From: Bacillota bacterium
GTDB lineage: Bacteria; Bacillota; Sulfobacillia; RBS10-35
Direction: 5' to 3'
Assembly: GCA_029960865.1 (NCBI GenBank)
Contig: JASBVX010000071.1
Coordinates: 1-6,902 of the forward strand
DNA: 6,902 nucleotides
Shown here: positions 1 to 6,171 of the stretch, one piece after another
How positions within the stretch are numbered: the stretch's first letter is position 1
Layout: every line of letters starts with the position of its first letter
Notes under the pieces: model-generated
The model's input: the letters and a program-made list of their open reading frames with translations, nothing else
What the model was told of the DNA's origin: nothing
The model's database searches: none
Position numbers and translations under genes: made by a program

Positions 1-1653
1 CGGATACCCTTCATCCAGCATCTGCTGGCGCAGGCGGGCTTCCAGGAACGCCCTCAGGTCAAAGAGGACCTCCCCCTGAGCTTGGCCGGAGGGAAGGTAG
101 GCATGGGCTCCCTCCAAGGCCACCGCCAAGAGCTCCTCCGGGCGCAGGGAAAGGTCCATCTCCCGCAAGAGGCGCAAGAGACCCGCCGCGTGGCGCCGGA
201 AACCCAGAGGATCCTGGGTGGCAGACGGCCTTCGCCCCGTGGCAAAGCCCACCGCCAGGTAGTCCAGCTTGTCGGCCAGGGAAAGGATTCTCCCCAAAAG
301 GCTCTTGGGGAGCTCATCCTGGCCCGTGCGGGGAAGGTACTGCTCCGCCAAAGCCTGGGCCACCTCTTCCCGTTCCCCTTCCCGGCGGGCATAGTGGCCT
401 CCCATATAGCCCGCCAGCTCGGGGAACTCCCGCACCATCTGGGTCAAAAGATCCAGCTTGCTGAGGCGGGCTGCCCGCAGGAGAAGGCCCCTTTTCTCTT
501 CCGGAAGGGACACTTCCGCCCCCAGGAAGGAAACCAGCCTCTCGAGGCGGTAAGTCTGATCAGCTAGGGTCCCCGCCCCTTCCAGGAAAGTCACCTGGGA
601 AAGACCTTCTTCCAAGGGATGAAGCCCCTTCTTGAGATCGGTGTCGTAAAAGAAGGCGGCGTCGCGAAAACGGGTCTCCAGGACCCTCTCATTTCCCGTG
701 CGGACAGTCTCCAGCCCCTGGCGATGGCCGTTTCGCACCCCGATGAAGTAGGGCAAAAGCTCCCCTTCTCTTTTTTCCACCGGGAAGTAGCGCTGCTGCA
801 CCTTCATCACCGTCTCCAGAACCCGGGCGGGAAGGCGCAAAAACTCAGGGGAAAAGCTCCCCACAAAAGGCTGGGGAAACTCCACCAGATAGAGGACTTC
901 TTCCAGGAGATCGGGGGGGAGCTGGGCCCTTCCTCCGACCTGGGCCGCCAGGGTCTCGGCTCCGGCGGCGATAAGCTGCAGCCGCTCCTTGGGGTCTACC
1001 ACCACCGAAGCGGCATCCAAGGTGCGAAAATAGTGCTCCGCCTCCTGGACCCGAAAGGGCCCCGGGGCCAAGAAGCGGTGGCCATAGGTAAGGCGATCCG
1101 CCCGCACGCTCCCGAAGGCAAAGGGAACCACTTCATCCCCCAAGAGGGCCAGGAGCCAGCGGACCGGCCGGGCAAAACGAACATCCTCTTCCCCCCAGCG
1201 CATGGTGCGGGGGAAGGTAGCGGCCAGATTCTCCAGGAGCGAGGGAAGGTGCCGGGAAAGGATCTCCCGGGTGCCTTTTCCCTGGATCACTTTCTTTAAG
1301 AAGACATAGCGCTGGGAACCGGCTTCCTTCACCACCAGCTCTTCGACGGGAACCCCTTCCCGGCGGGCAAAGCCAAGGGCCGCCGGGGTGGGGTTCCCGG
1401 CGTCATCGAAGGCCACGTGGGCCGCCGGCCCCCGGACCCACTCCTCCCGGTCCTCCTGGCGGAGGGGAAAGCCCTGGCCAAGGAGGACCAGCCGCCGGGG
1501 AGTGCCGGCCGTCTGCAAGGAGCGAGCCTGGAGGCCTTCTTCTTCGAGGAGCTCCCGGAAAAGGCGCCGGAGCTCCTTGAGGGCCGGGGCCACATAGCCC
1601 GCCGGCAGCTCTTCGCAACCGATTTCCAAGAGAAAGGAGGCTTCCTCCCTCAT
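1..1653 (-). CDS. glyS: Glycine--tRNA ligase beta subunit (3' end beyond window)
   Basis: Beta subunit of the bacterial alpha2-beta2 glycyl-tRNA synthetase, which charges tRNA-Gly with glycine in the cytoplasm; the beta chain mainly binds tRNA. The frame is open from ATG 1653 to base 1, giving 551 residues. Since GlyS is usually near 690 residues, roughly the last 140, including most of the C-terminal anticodon-binding region, lie outside. Visible family motifs are LLEIGCEELPAGY (8-20), TPRRL (51-55), GHRFL (191-195), LPARVLETVMKVQQRYFP (274-291), IGVRNG (304-309), NERVLETRFRD (321-331), the segment KLDLLTQMVREFPELAGYMGG (399-419, FPELxGxMG type), and LADKLDYL in the HD-like domain (459-466). 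The start is fixed by the N-terminal motif and by an ATGA overlap with the glyQ stop (1653-1650), which implies translational coupling and equal subunit output. I read every codon and found no internal stop. Confidence 0.97.
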   Translation of the reverse strand, partial: MREEASFLLEIGCEELPAGYVAPALKELRRLFRELLEEEGLQARSLQTAGTPRRLVLLGQGFPLRQEDREEWVRGPAAHVAFDDAGNPTPAALGFARREGVPVEELVVKEAGSQRYVFLKKVIQGKGTREILSRHLPSLLENLAATFPRTMRWGEEDVRFARPVRWLLALLGDEVVPFAFGSVRADRLTYGHRFLAPGPFRVQEAEHYFRTLDAASVVVDPKERLQLIAAGAETLAAQVGGRAQLPPDLLEEVLYLVEFPQPFVGSFSPEFLRLPARVLETVMKVQQRYFPVEKREGELLPYFIGVRNGHRQGLETVRTGNERVLETRFRDAAFFYDTDLKKGLHPLEEGLSQVTFLEGAGTLADQTYRLERLVSFLGAEVSLPEEKRGLLLRAARLSKLDLLTQMVREFPELAGYMGGHYARREGEREEVAQALAEQYLPRTGQDELPKSLLGRILSLADKLDYLAVGFATGRRPSATQDPLGFRRHAAGLLRLLREMDLSLRPEELLAVALEGAHAYLPSGQAQGEVLFDLRAFLEARLRQQMLDEGYP

Positions 1654-2501
1654 GGCCGGGCCTCCTTTCCTTCCAGCCAGGCTCTGGCCATGGCCCGGCT
1701 CATCTCCCGCATGCGCCCAATGTAATCGGCCCTCTGGACGGGCGACATGCCCCCCCGGGCCTCCAGGAGGTTGAAGAGGTGGGAACAGCGCAAAAGATGA
1801 TCGTAGGCGGGAAAGAGAAGGCCTTCCTTTAGGGCCCTTTGGGCTTCGGCACTGTGCTGGGCAAAGCTCTCCCGCAGCCACTCCGCGTCGGCCAGTTCGA
1901 AGCTGTAGCGGGAGTGCTCGTATTCTTCCCGGCGGTAGAGATCCCCGTAGGTGACCCCACCGCCAAAGCGGATGGAAAAGACGTCATCCACCCCTTGAAT
2001 GAAGCTGGCCAAGCGCTCCAACCCGTAGGTGATCTCCGCCGCCACGGGCCGCACTTCGGCGCCGCCCATCTGCTGGAAATAGGTGAACTGGGTCACTTCC
2101 ATCCCATCCAACCAGACCTCCCACCCCAGGCCCCAGGCGTGGCCCGAAGGCCACTCCCAGTTATCCTCCACAAAGCGGATGTCATGCTCCAAAGGATCGA
2201 TCCCCAGGGCTTTCAGGCTCTCCACGTAGAGGTCCAGGACATCATCGGGCGAGGGTTTCAGGATCACCTGGAACTGCCAGTGGCGATAGAGACGGTGGGG
2301 ATTCTCCCCGTAGCGGCCGTCGGCAGGCCGCCGGGAGGGCTCCACATAAGCGACCCGCCAGGGCTGGGGTCCCAAGGAACGAAAGAAGGTGAGGGGATTC
2401 ATGGTCCCGGCGCCCTTTTCCACATCGTAGGGCTGCCCCAGAACGCAGCCCCTATCTCCCCAGAAATGCTGGAGCTTTAAGATGATCTCTTGAAAGTCCA
2501 A
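1650..2501 (-). CDS. glyQ: Glycine--tRNA ligase alpha subunit
   Basis: Catalytic alpha subunit of the heterotetrameric glycyl-tRNA synthetase (class II fold): activates glycine with ATP and, with GlyS, transfers it to tRNA-Gly. The predicted protein is 283 residues, close to the usual 290-300. Visible conserved blocks are GCVLGQPYDVEKGAGT (18-33), AYVEPSRRPADGRYGENP (51-68), FQVILKPSPDD (77-87), DIRFVEDNWEWP (107-118), WGLGWEVWLDGMEVTQFTYF (123-142) and EITYGLERLA (156-165). The start is TTG at 2501: homologues begin right at the FQxxILxLQ motif, no ATG or GTG is suitably placed, and GGGGAGG lies 7 bases upstream. The frame stays open far upstream (to about 3227), but that part is antisense to the aminopeptidase gene and is not GlyQ-like. 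The stop overlaps the glyS start by four bases. Confidence 0.97.
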   Translation of the reverse strand: MDFQEIILKLQHFWGDRGCVLGQPYDVEKGAGTMNPLTFFRSLGPQPWRVAYVEPSRRPADGRYGENPHRLYRHWQFQVILKPSPDDVLDLYVESLKALGIDPLEHDIRFVEDNWEWPSGHAWGLGWEVWLDGMEVTQFTYFQQMGGAEVRPVAAEITYGLERLASFIQGVDDVFSIRFGGGVTYGDLYRREEYEHSRYSFELADAEWLRESFAQHSAEAQRALKEGLLFPAYDHLLRCSHLFNLLEARGGMSPVQRADYIGRMREMSRAMARAWLEGKEARP

Positions 2502-2515
2502 GGCAAAGCCTCCCC
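2499..2515 (-). promoter_or_regulatory. Shine-Dalgarno site and TTG start of glyQ
   Basis: On the minus strand GGGGAGG (2515-2509) is followed by a 7-base spacer and TTG (2501-2499). This decides the glyQ start, because the next in-frame ATG encodes Met34, inside the conserved GAGT region, and would remove essential sequence. Confidence 0.8.
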
Positions 2516-2708
2516 AAAATGGCGCCCCTATTGTACTCGGCAGGGATAAAGGGCAGCAAGAAAAGGAGCTTTCGTGGCCCTCTACCCCTTTTCCCCGCTT
2601 TTCTTCTCCCTCCTTTGCTTGGATGCCGTTCCTCCCATTCCCCGCGCACTTTTCCCCATTCCGGCGCCTCCCCTGATAGAAATAGAAGGGATGGAGGGGA
2701 AGGCAGGG
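2502..2708. other. Divergent spacer between glyQ and the aminopeptidase
   Basis: This 207-base spacer separates two divergent genes. It contains the glyQ Shine-Dalgarno site and promoter near its left end, and a Shine-Dalgarno candidate for the aminopeptidase (GGAGGGG, 2693-2699) at its right end. The plus strand between about 2580 and 2675 is rich in C and T. I see no convincing plus-strand -10/-35 pair, no terminator, and no T-box consensus (AGGGTGG-ACCGCG type) on the minus strand. Open frames crossing it on both strands have low-complexity translations with no family resemblance. Confidence 0.6.
2530..2559 (-). promoter_or_regulatory. Likely sigma-A type promoter of glyQS
   Basis: On the minus strand a good -10 hexamer TACAAT (2535-2530, 5 of 6 consensus bases) lies 18 bases after a weak -35 candidate TTGCTG (2559-2554, 3 of 6). 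Transcription would begin near 2522, leaving a 5' leader of only about 20 bases before the TTG start, just enough for the Shine-Dalgarno site. The same TACAATAG octamer recurs in front of rimI. This is a pattern match only. Confidence 0.5.
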
Positions 2709-3815
2709 ATGGATCGAAAAGAAGAGGAACCCATGCGGAGGGAACGGAAAAAAGGAGAGGCTTTGCGCCCCGGACCCTATAACGCCATCACCGACGTGAA
2801 GCCGGTGCGGGTGGGCCACGTCACCCTGGTGAAAGGGGAAGGGCCCCTGCGCCCCGGGGAGGGGCCGGTCCGTACCGGCGTCACCGCCATCCTTCCCGGG
2901 GAAGACGTCTTTGGCCAAAAGCTGGCCTTGGGGATGGCGGTCCTCAACGGCTTTGGGAAGGCGGTGGGCCTTCCCCAGGCCATGGAGCTGGGCCGCCTCG
3001 AAACCCCCATCCTTCTCACCAATACCTTTTCCACCTGGCGCGCGGCAGAAGCCCTGGTCCAGCACGTCCTGCGCCGCCATCCCGAAGTGGGGATCCGCCT
3101 TCCCACGGTGAATCCGGTGGTGGCGGAGTGCAACGACGGCTTTCTCAACGACCTGCAGGGGATGCACGTGGAAAAGGAACACGTCTGGGAAGCTCTTGAA
3201 AGGGCCCAGGCAGGCCCCGTCCCCCAAGGGGCAGTGGGGGCCGGCACCGGCATGGTGGCCTTTGGGTGGAAAGGGGGCATCGGCACATCGTCCCGGGTCT
3301 TCTTCAGCCAGACGCTGGAGCGAGAGGTCACCGTAGGGGCCCTGGTCCTCAGCAACTACGGACGGCCGGAAGAGCTCATCCTGGGGGGCTATCCCTTAGG
3401 CCTTTACCTCCAGCCGCCCAAAAGCCGCCCTCGAGAAGAGCAAGGGTCCGTCATCGTCATCCTCGCCACCGACGCTCCCCTGACAGCGCGCCAACTGACC
3501 CGCATCGCCCGGCGGGGGGCCGTGGGCCTGGACCGCACCGGTTCCATCCACCACCACGGCAGCGGCGACTTCGTCCTGGCCTTCAGCACCGCGGGCGCCT
3601 ACCCGCCCTTTTTGCCCGATGAAGGTTCCTTCCTCACGCCTTTTTTCCAGGCGGCCGCCGTCACCACGGCGGAAGCGGTGGCAAGGTCCCTTCTCTCTGC
3701 CGGGGACATGGAAGGCCGGGATGGCCATCTTGTGAGGGGCCTTCCCCCTGAAGCGGTGGCCCGGGTCTTCCGGGAGCAAGGCTGGCCCCTCCCGTCCTTT
3801 TGGCCGTGGGACTAA
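2709..3815 (+). CDS. P1 (DmpA/BapA-type) self-processing aminopeptidase
   Basis: Member of the P1/S58 family (L-aminopeptidase D-Ala-esterase/amidase DmpA; beta-peptidyl aminopeptidase BapA). These proteins cut themselves into alpha and beta chains, exposing an N-terminal Ser nucleophile, and release N-terminal residues from peptides, amides or esters. For 368 residues from ATG 2709: YNAITDV (24-30), VRVGH (33-37), VRTGVTAILPG (54-64), TNTFS (104-108), PVVAECNDGFLND (136-148), GAGTGM followed by KGGIGTSSR (177-196), VLSNYG with candidate oxyanion Asn216, then QGSVIVILATDAPL with the expected Gly246-Ser247 cleavage. The beta chain would be 122 residues (DmpA: 126); Ser285 and Asp287 match the DmpA/BapA 288/290 pair by spacing. 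No signal peptide is seen, so it is probably cytoplasmic. ATG 2709 is chosen because GGAGGGG lies 9 bases upstream. ATG 2733, or TTG 2763 behind AAGGAG, are alternatives. The substrate cannot be read from sequence. Confidence 0.9.
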   Translation: MDRKEEEPMRRERKKGEALRPGPYNAITDVKPVRVGHVTLVKGEGPLRPGEGPVRTGVTAILPGEDVFGQKLALGMAVLNGFGKAVGLPQAMELGRLETPILLTNTFSTWRAAEALVQHVLRRHPEVGIRLPTVNPVVAECNDGFLNDLQGMHVEKEHVWEALERAQAGPVPQGAVGAGTGMVAFGWKGGIGTSSRVFFSQTLEREVTVGALVLSNYGRPEELILGGYPLGLYLQPPKSRPREEQGSVIVILATDAPLTARQLTRIARRGAVGLDRTGSIHHHGSGDFVLAFSTAGAYPPFLPDEGSFLTPFFQAAAVTTAEAVARSLLSAGDMEGRDGHLVRGLPPEAVARVFREQGWPLPSFWPWD

Positions 3816-4093
3816 CGGGTGGCGTCCCGATAGATGTGGAGGTAGCACGGATGGGATTCTCCCGGGCGCCCCGCCAGGAGCCCCAAGAACCGGTAGAGAT
3901 CCGTCGGGCCCTTCAGGAGGTCGGCGGGGATTTTGGCCAGGATATTTCCGTTTTTCACCAGGTGAATCTCCACCACATCCTGTTCTTCCTCCAGGATCCG
4001 GCGCACTCGGCCTTCCAGGGTAAATTCATTGACGCGATAACGTTCCGAGCTCAAAGGACCATGCCACCCTCCTTCTTCCCTTATCGCCGGCAA
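3812..4093 (-). CDS. Small hypothetical protein, DUF4342-like
   Basis: A 93-residue frame from TTG 4093, following the DUF4342 gene by 19 bases. I do not recognise a named family, but its core (about residues 20-60) lines up with the neighbouring DUF4342 protein: both have a short N-terminal strand, a charged helix, then VKNGNILAKIP here (46-56) against VQNGEVLLSIP there. Both also end in a short strand-like stretch (CYLHIYR here, AQIQVQR there). The hydrophobic segment of the neighbour is replaced by a more polar, Leu-rich stretch (60-80) with no membrane-type helix. The start is uncertain: TTG 4093 has AAAGGAG only 3 bases away, while TTG 4054 (80 residues) has GGAGGG 12 bases upstream and begins nearer the shared domain. 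Its TAG stop overlaps the stop of the convergent aminopeptidase. Function unknown; duplication followed by divergence is an inference. Confidence 0.65.
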   Translation of the reverse strand: MPAIREEGGWHGPLSSERYRVNEFTLEGRVRRILEEEQDVVEIHLVKNGNILAKIPADLLKGPTDLYRFLGLLAGRPGESHPCYLHIYRDATR

Positions 4094-4112
4094 GGTCTCC
4101 TTTCTTTAGATG

Positions 4113-4370
4113 CTAGACATCGCTGCGGGGAGGCGTCCGCCGCTGCACCTGGATCTGGGCCCCTGCCGCCAGCGCGGCGATCCCGCCCAAAAGGGTGAGG
4201 TAAGGAGCGAGAATCGTGGCCACCGCGCCCACCGTCACGGGGATGGAGAGGAGGACCTCGCCGTTTTGCACCACCCGAATGCGGTTGACATTGCCGGCCC
4301 GGATGATCTCCTTGATCTTATCGATGATCTCTGAGCCTTTCACTTCATAGGTGTCCCACTCGGGATCCAT
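4113..4370 (-). CDS. DUF4342 domain protein
   Basis: An 85-residue protein matching the pattern I associate with DUF4342: a short charged N-terminus, an amphipathic helix (KGSEIIDKIKEIIRAGNVNR, 11-30), the strand pair IRVVQNGEVLLSIPVTVG (31-48), a hydrophobic helix-like stretch (about 46-70, rich in Ala, Leu, Ile and Gly), and a final strand AQIQVQR. The hydrophobic stretch could be a membrane segment or a packed helix. No biochemical function is established that I know of. The start is ATG 4370, because AAAGGAGGTG (4386-4377) precedes it by 6 bases; a GTG at 4379 in the same frame lies inside that site. The gene starts inside recO, overlapping its last 26 bases in another frame, so it is probably translated with it. 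The following gene appears to be a diverged relative. Confidence 0.85.
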   Translation of the reverse strand: MDPEWDTYEVKGSEIIDKIKEIIRAGNVNRIRVVQNGEVLLSIPVTVGAVATILAPYLTLLGGIAALAAGAQIQVQRRTPPRSDV

Positions 4371-5136
4371 GGGCTTCACCTCCTTTCCACAGGTAGAGGG
4401 CTCTTCTGGATTTCAAGGGCTTTCCCAGGATGCCGAGAAGATGGGCTTCCAATACCCGGCCGGCTTCTTCCCGGGCCCTTGGGCTCAGCTGCACCCGGAA
4501 AGCCATGGGAAGGGAGCGGGGCTTGGCCAGAAGGCGAAGGGCCCCCAGGGCTTCTCCCGCCAATGAAAGCCCCTCCCCCCGGCTGCACCCTTCGTGGAAG
4601 ACAGCCCCTTCCAAGGGGCGAAAACGGTAGCTGTCTCCAGAAAGGGGCTTTCCGCAGGCGGGGCACTCCTCCAGACCCGGCCCATAGCCCGTGGCGGTGA
4701 GAAGGGCATCCTCGAAGGCCAGGAGGAAAACCTCCCACTCCGGAAAAGGCGCCTCCCGGTGGGCTTCCGTTAGATCCAGAAAGCTCTCCAAGAGACGGTA
4801 GAGCTCCGGGGAAGGGCTTCCTTCCACCGAAAAGGCCAAGGTGGCTTCCACCCCATAAGAGGCTACCGCCATGGGCAGGGGCTGCAGGCGAAGGCTGCTG
4901 CGGCTCTTTTCCGCCCGGGCCTGCCGGATGCCGGGCAGGGAGCGGCTGGGCCAGAGGAGGTAGCGCCCCCCCACAAAAGGCTGGACGGCGGCGAGAAGAG
5001 AGCTTTTAGGCCGCCTCGCCCCCTTGGCCAGGACGCGCAAGAGCTCCCCTTCCCGAGAAAGGAGGGTCACCAGGAGATCGGCCTCCTGAAAAGGTTCCTT
5101 CTTCAGCACCAGGGCCTCCACCTGGCGCTCCTTCAT
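4345..5136 (-). CDS. recO: DNA repair protein RecO
   Basis: RecO acts in the RecFOR pathway: it binds single-stranded DNA and SSB, anneals strands, and with RecR loads RecA at gaps. The protein has 263 residues, at the upper end of the family's usual 240-260. The N-terminal OB fold is clear (about 1-80): ALVLKKEPFQEADLLVTLLS, LLRVLAKGARRPKSSLLAAV and QPFVGGRYLLW. A helical C-terminal domain follows, with a zinc-site arrangement Cys158-x-x-Cys161 and His181-x-x-Cys184; many homologues have two CxxC pairs, so the third ligand here seems to be His. The end, LLGILGKPLKSRRAL, fits the usual C-terminal helix. ATG 5136 overlaps the tsaD stop (ATGA, 5136-5133) and has a GGAGGAGG-type site just upstream. 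The 3' end overlaps the DUF4342 gene by 26 bases. recO near glyQS is a common Bacillota arrangement. Confidence 0.95.
   Translation of the reverse strand: MKERQVEALVLKKEPFQEADLLVTLLSREGELLRVLAKGARRPKSSLLAAVQPFVGGRYLLWPSRSLPGIRQARAEKSRSSLRLQPLPMAVASYGVEATLAFSVEGSPSPELYRLLESFLDLTEAHREAPFPEWEVFLLAFEDALLTATGYGPGLEECPACGKPLSGDSYRFRPLEGAVFHEGCSRGEGLSLAGEALGALRLLAKPRSLPMAFRVQLSPRAREEAGRVLEAHLLGILGKPLKSRRALYLWKGGEAHGSRVGHL
4377..4386 (-). promoter_or_regulatory. Near-perfect Shine-Dalgarno site inside recO 3' end
   Basis: AAAGGAGGTG on the minus strand (followed by A, giving AAAGGAGGTGA) is almost fully complementary to the 16S rRNA 3' tail. It lies in the coding sequence of recO and serves the DUF4342 ATG at 4370, which decides that start over the upstream GTG. 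Such a strong site suggests the small protein is made at a higher rate than RecO. Confidence 0.8.
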
Positions 5137-6171
5137 AGCCAGCCCTCCTCCGAGAGGGGAAGGGAGGGATCGGCATCGAGGAAGAGGGAATCCCGGCGCC
5201 CTCGTTGGAAGGCGATGGCTCCGGCCGCCGCGATCATGGCGGCGTTGTCGTCACTGAAGGGCGGACCTCCCACCCTTTTTCCGGCCGCCTCAGGCCCCCT
5301 TCCCGCAGCCGGCGGTTGGCCACCACCGCCACCAGCTAAGGGTTGGGGGCGGTGGCCCCATGGCGGCCGCCGTCTTCTCATAAAGGACCTCCACCACCGC
5401 TTCCTGAAACCCCGCGGCTGCCCGGTAAAGGGCCCTCTCTCCCAGGCGACGGCCTTCTTCTTCCCACCAATAGAGAAGGGCCGTCTTGAGGCCGCTGAAG
5501 CTGAAATCAAACCCCTTCCCCAAAAGGGGCCTTGGGAAGGCTGGGAGCGGCTCCCCCGGCTCGATCCTCCCGGCCGCCTCCTGGATAGCCGGCCCTCCTG
5601 GATACGAAAGGCCCAGGATCCGGGCCGCTTTGTCGAAGGCTTCCCCGGCCGCATCGTCCCGCGTGCTCCCCAAAAGGGTGAGTCTCCCGGGACCTCCCCC
5701 CTCCTCTTCGTCGATCCGCACCAGATCGGTGTGGGAACCCGACACGATGAGGCCCACCGCCGGGTAGCGGGGAAGGGGCGGCTCCACCCAGGAGCCCTTT
5801 TCCCGATAAGCCAGGTGGGTGGCCAGGAGATGGCCCGCCAAGTGATTGACCCCCAAAAGGGGGCGGTCCAGGGAGAGGGCCAGGCCTTTGGCCAACTGCA
5901 CCCCCACCAGAAGGGACCCCACCAGGCCGGGACCCCGGGTGACGGCCACCGCCTCCACCTCCCCCCAGGTGATCGCCGCCTCTTGCAACACCTCTTCCAC
6001 CAAAGGGGCCAGGGTCTCCATGTGGCGGCGGGCCGCCAGCTCCGGCACCACCCCTCCATGGGGGCGATGCCAGGGGATCTGGGAGGCCACTTTCTGGGCC
6101 ACCGCGTAGCGCCCCTCTGCCAAAAGGGCGGCCGCCGTCTCGTCGCAGCTGGTCTCGATGGCCAGGATCAC
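5133..6171 (-). CDS. tsaD: tRNA t6A37 threonylcarbamoyltransferase TsaD, apparently frameshifted
   Basis: TsaD, with TsaB and TsaE, transfers threonylcarbamoyl from its AMP ester to A37 of ANN-decoding tRNAs. From GTG 6171 (GTGA overlap with the rimI stop) the first frame reads normally for 271 residues: ETSCDETA (6-13), metal-binding HLAGH (110-114), VSGSHTDL (143-150, usually SGGHT), DDAAGEAFDKAAR (172-184), YPGGP (190-194), FSFSGLKTA (223-231). It then stops being TsaD-like and ends at a stop near 5290. The expected GGVAANRRLRE-type block continues in a second frame (VANRRLREGG, about 5323-5294), and SDDNAAMIAAAG onward (5255-5133) is in a third, ending at a TGA overlapping the recO ATG. 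The span of 1039 bases is not a multiple of three; restoring two bases would give about 346 residues, near normal size. Since TsaD is usually essential and all domains are present, sequencing or assembly error is likelier than a true pseudogene. Confidence 0.93.

Noticed and set aside
859..874. 16-base word CCCCACAAAAGGCTGG repeated at 4969-4984
   Set aside because: Both copies encode Gln-Pro-Phe-Val-Gly in the unrelated proteins GlyS and RecO with the same codons, and the similarity does not extend further.
619..1299. Plus-strand open frame of 226 codons opposite glyS
   Set aside because: The minus strand encodes continuous GlyS motifs through the same bases. The plus-strand translation is low in recognisable structure.
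2650..2682. Possible plus-strand promoter TTTTCC ... TAGAAA for the aminopeptidase
   Set aside because: The spacer would be 21 bases and both boxes are poor matches.
2502..3227. Upstream extension of the glyQ frame giving a 525-residue protein
   Set aside because: The extra part is antisense to the aminopeptidase and is not GlyQ-like, and a good ribosome site places the start at TTG 2501.
3808..3828. GGGAC ... GTCCC inverted repeat at the convergent gene ends as a terminator
   Set aside because: The stem is only five pairs with an 11-base loop, and there is no T run on either strand, so it is not a convincing intrinsic terminator.
5518..5863. Recurring CCCCAAAAGGG word (5518, 5668, 5850, also 4186 and 292), one copy forming CCCCC-AAAA-GGGGG
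   Set aside because: Every copy encodes Leu-Leu-Gly as CTT-TTG-GGN on the minus strand, inside conserved proteins, so codon use explains it. A regulatory repeat would not be locked to one codon phase.
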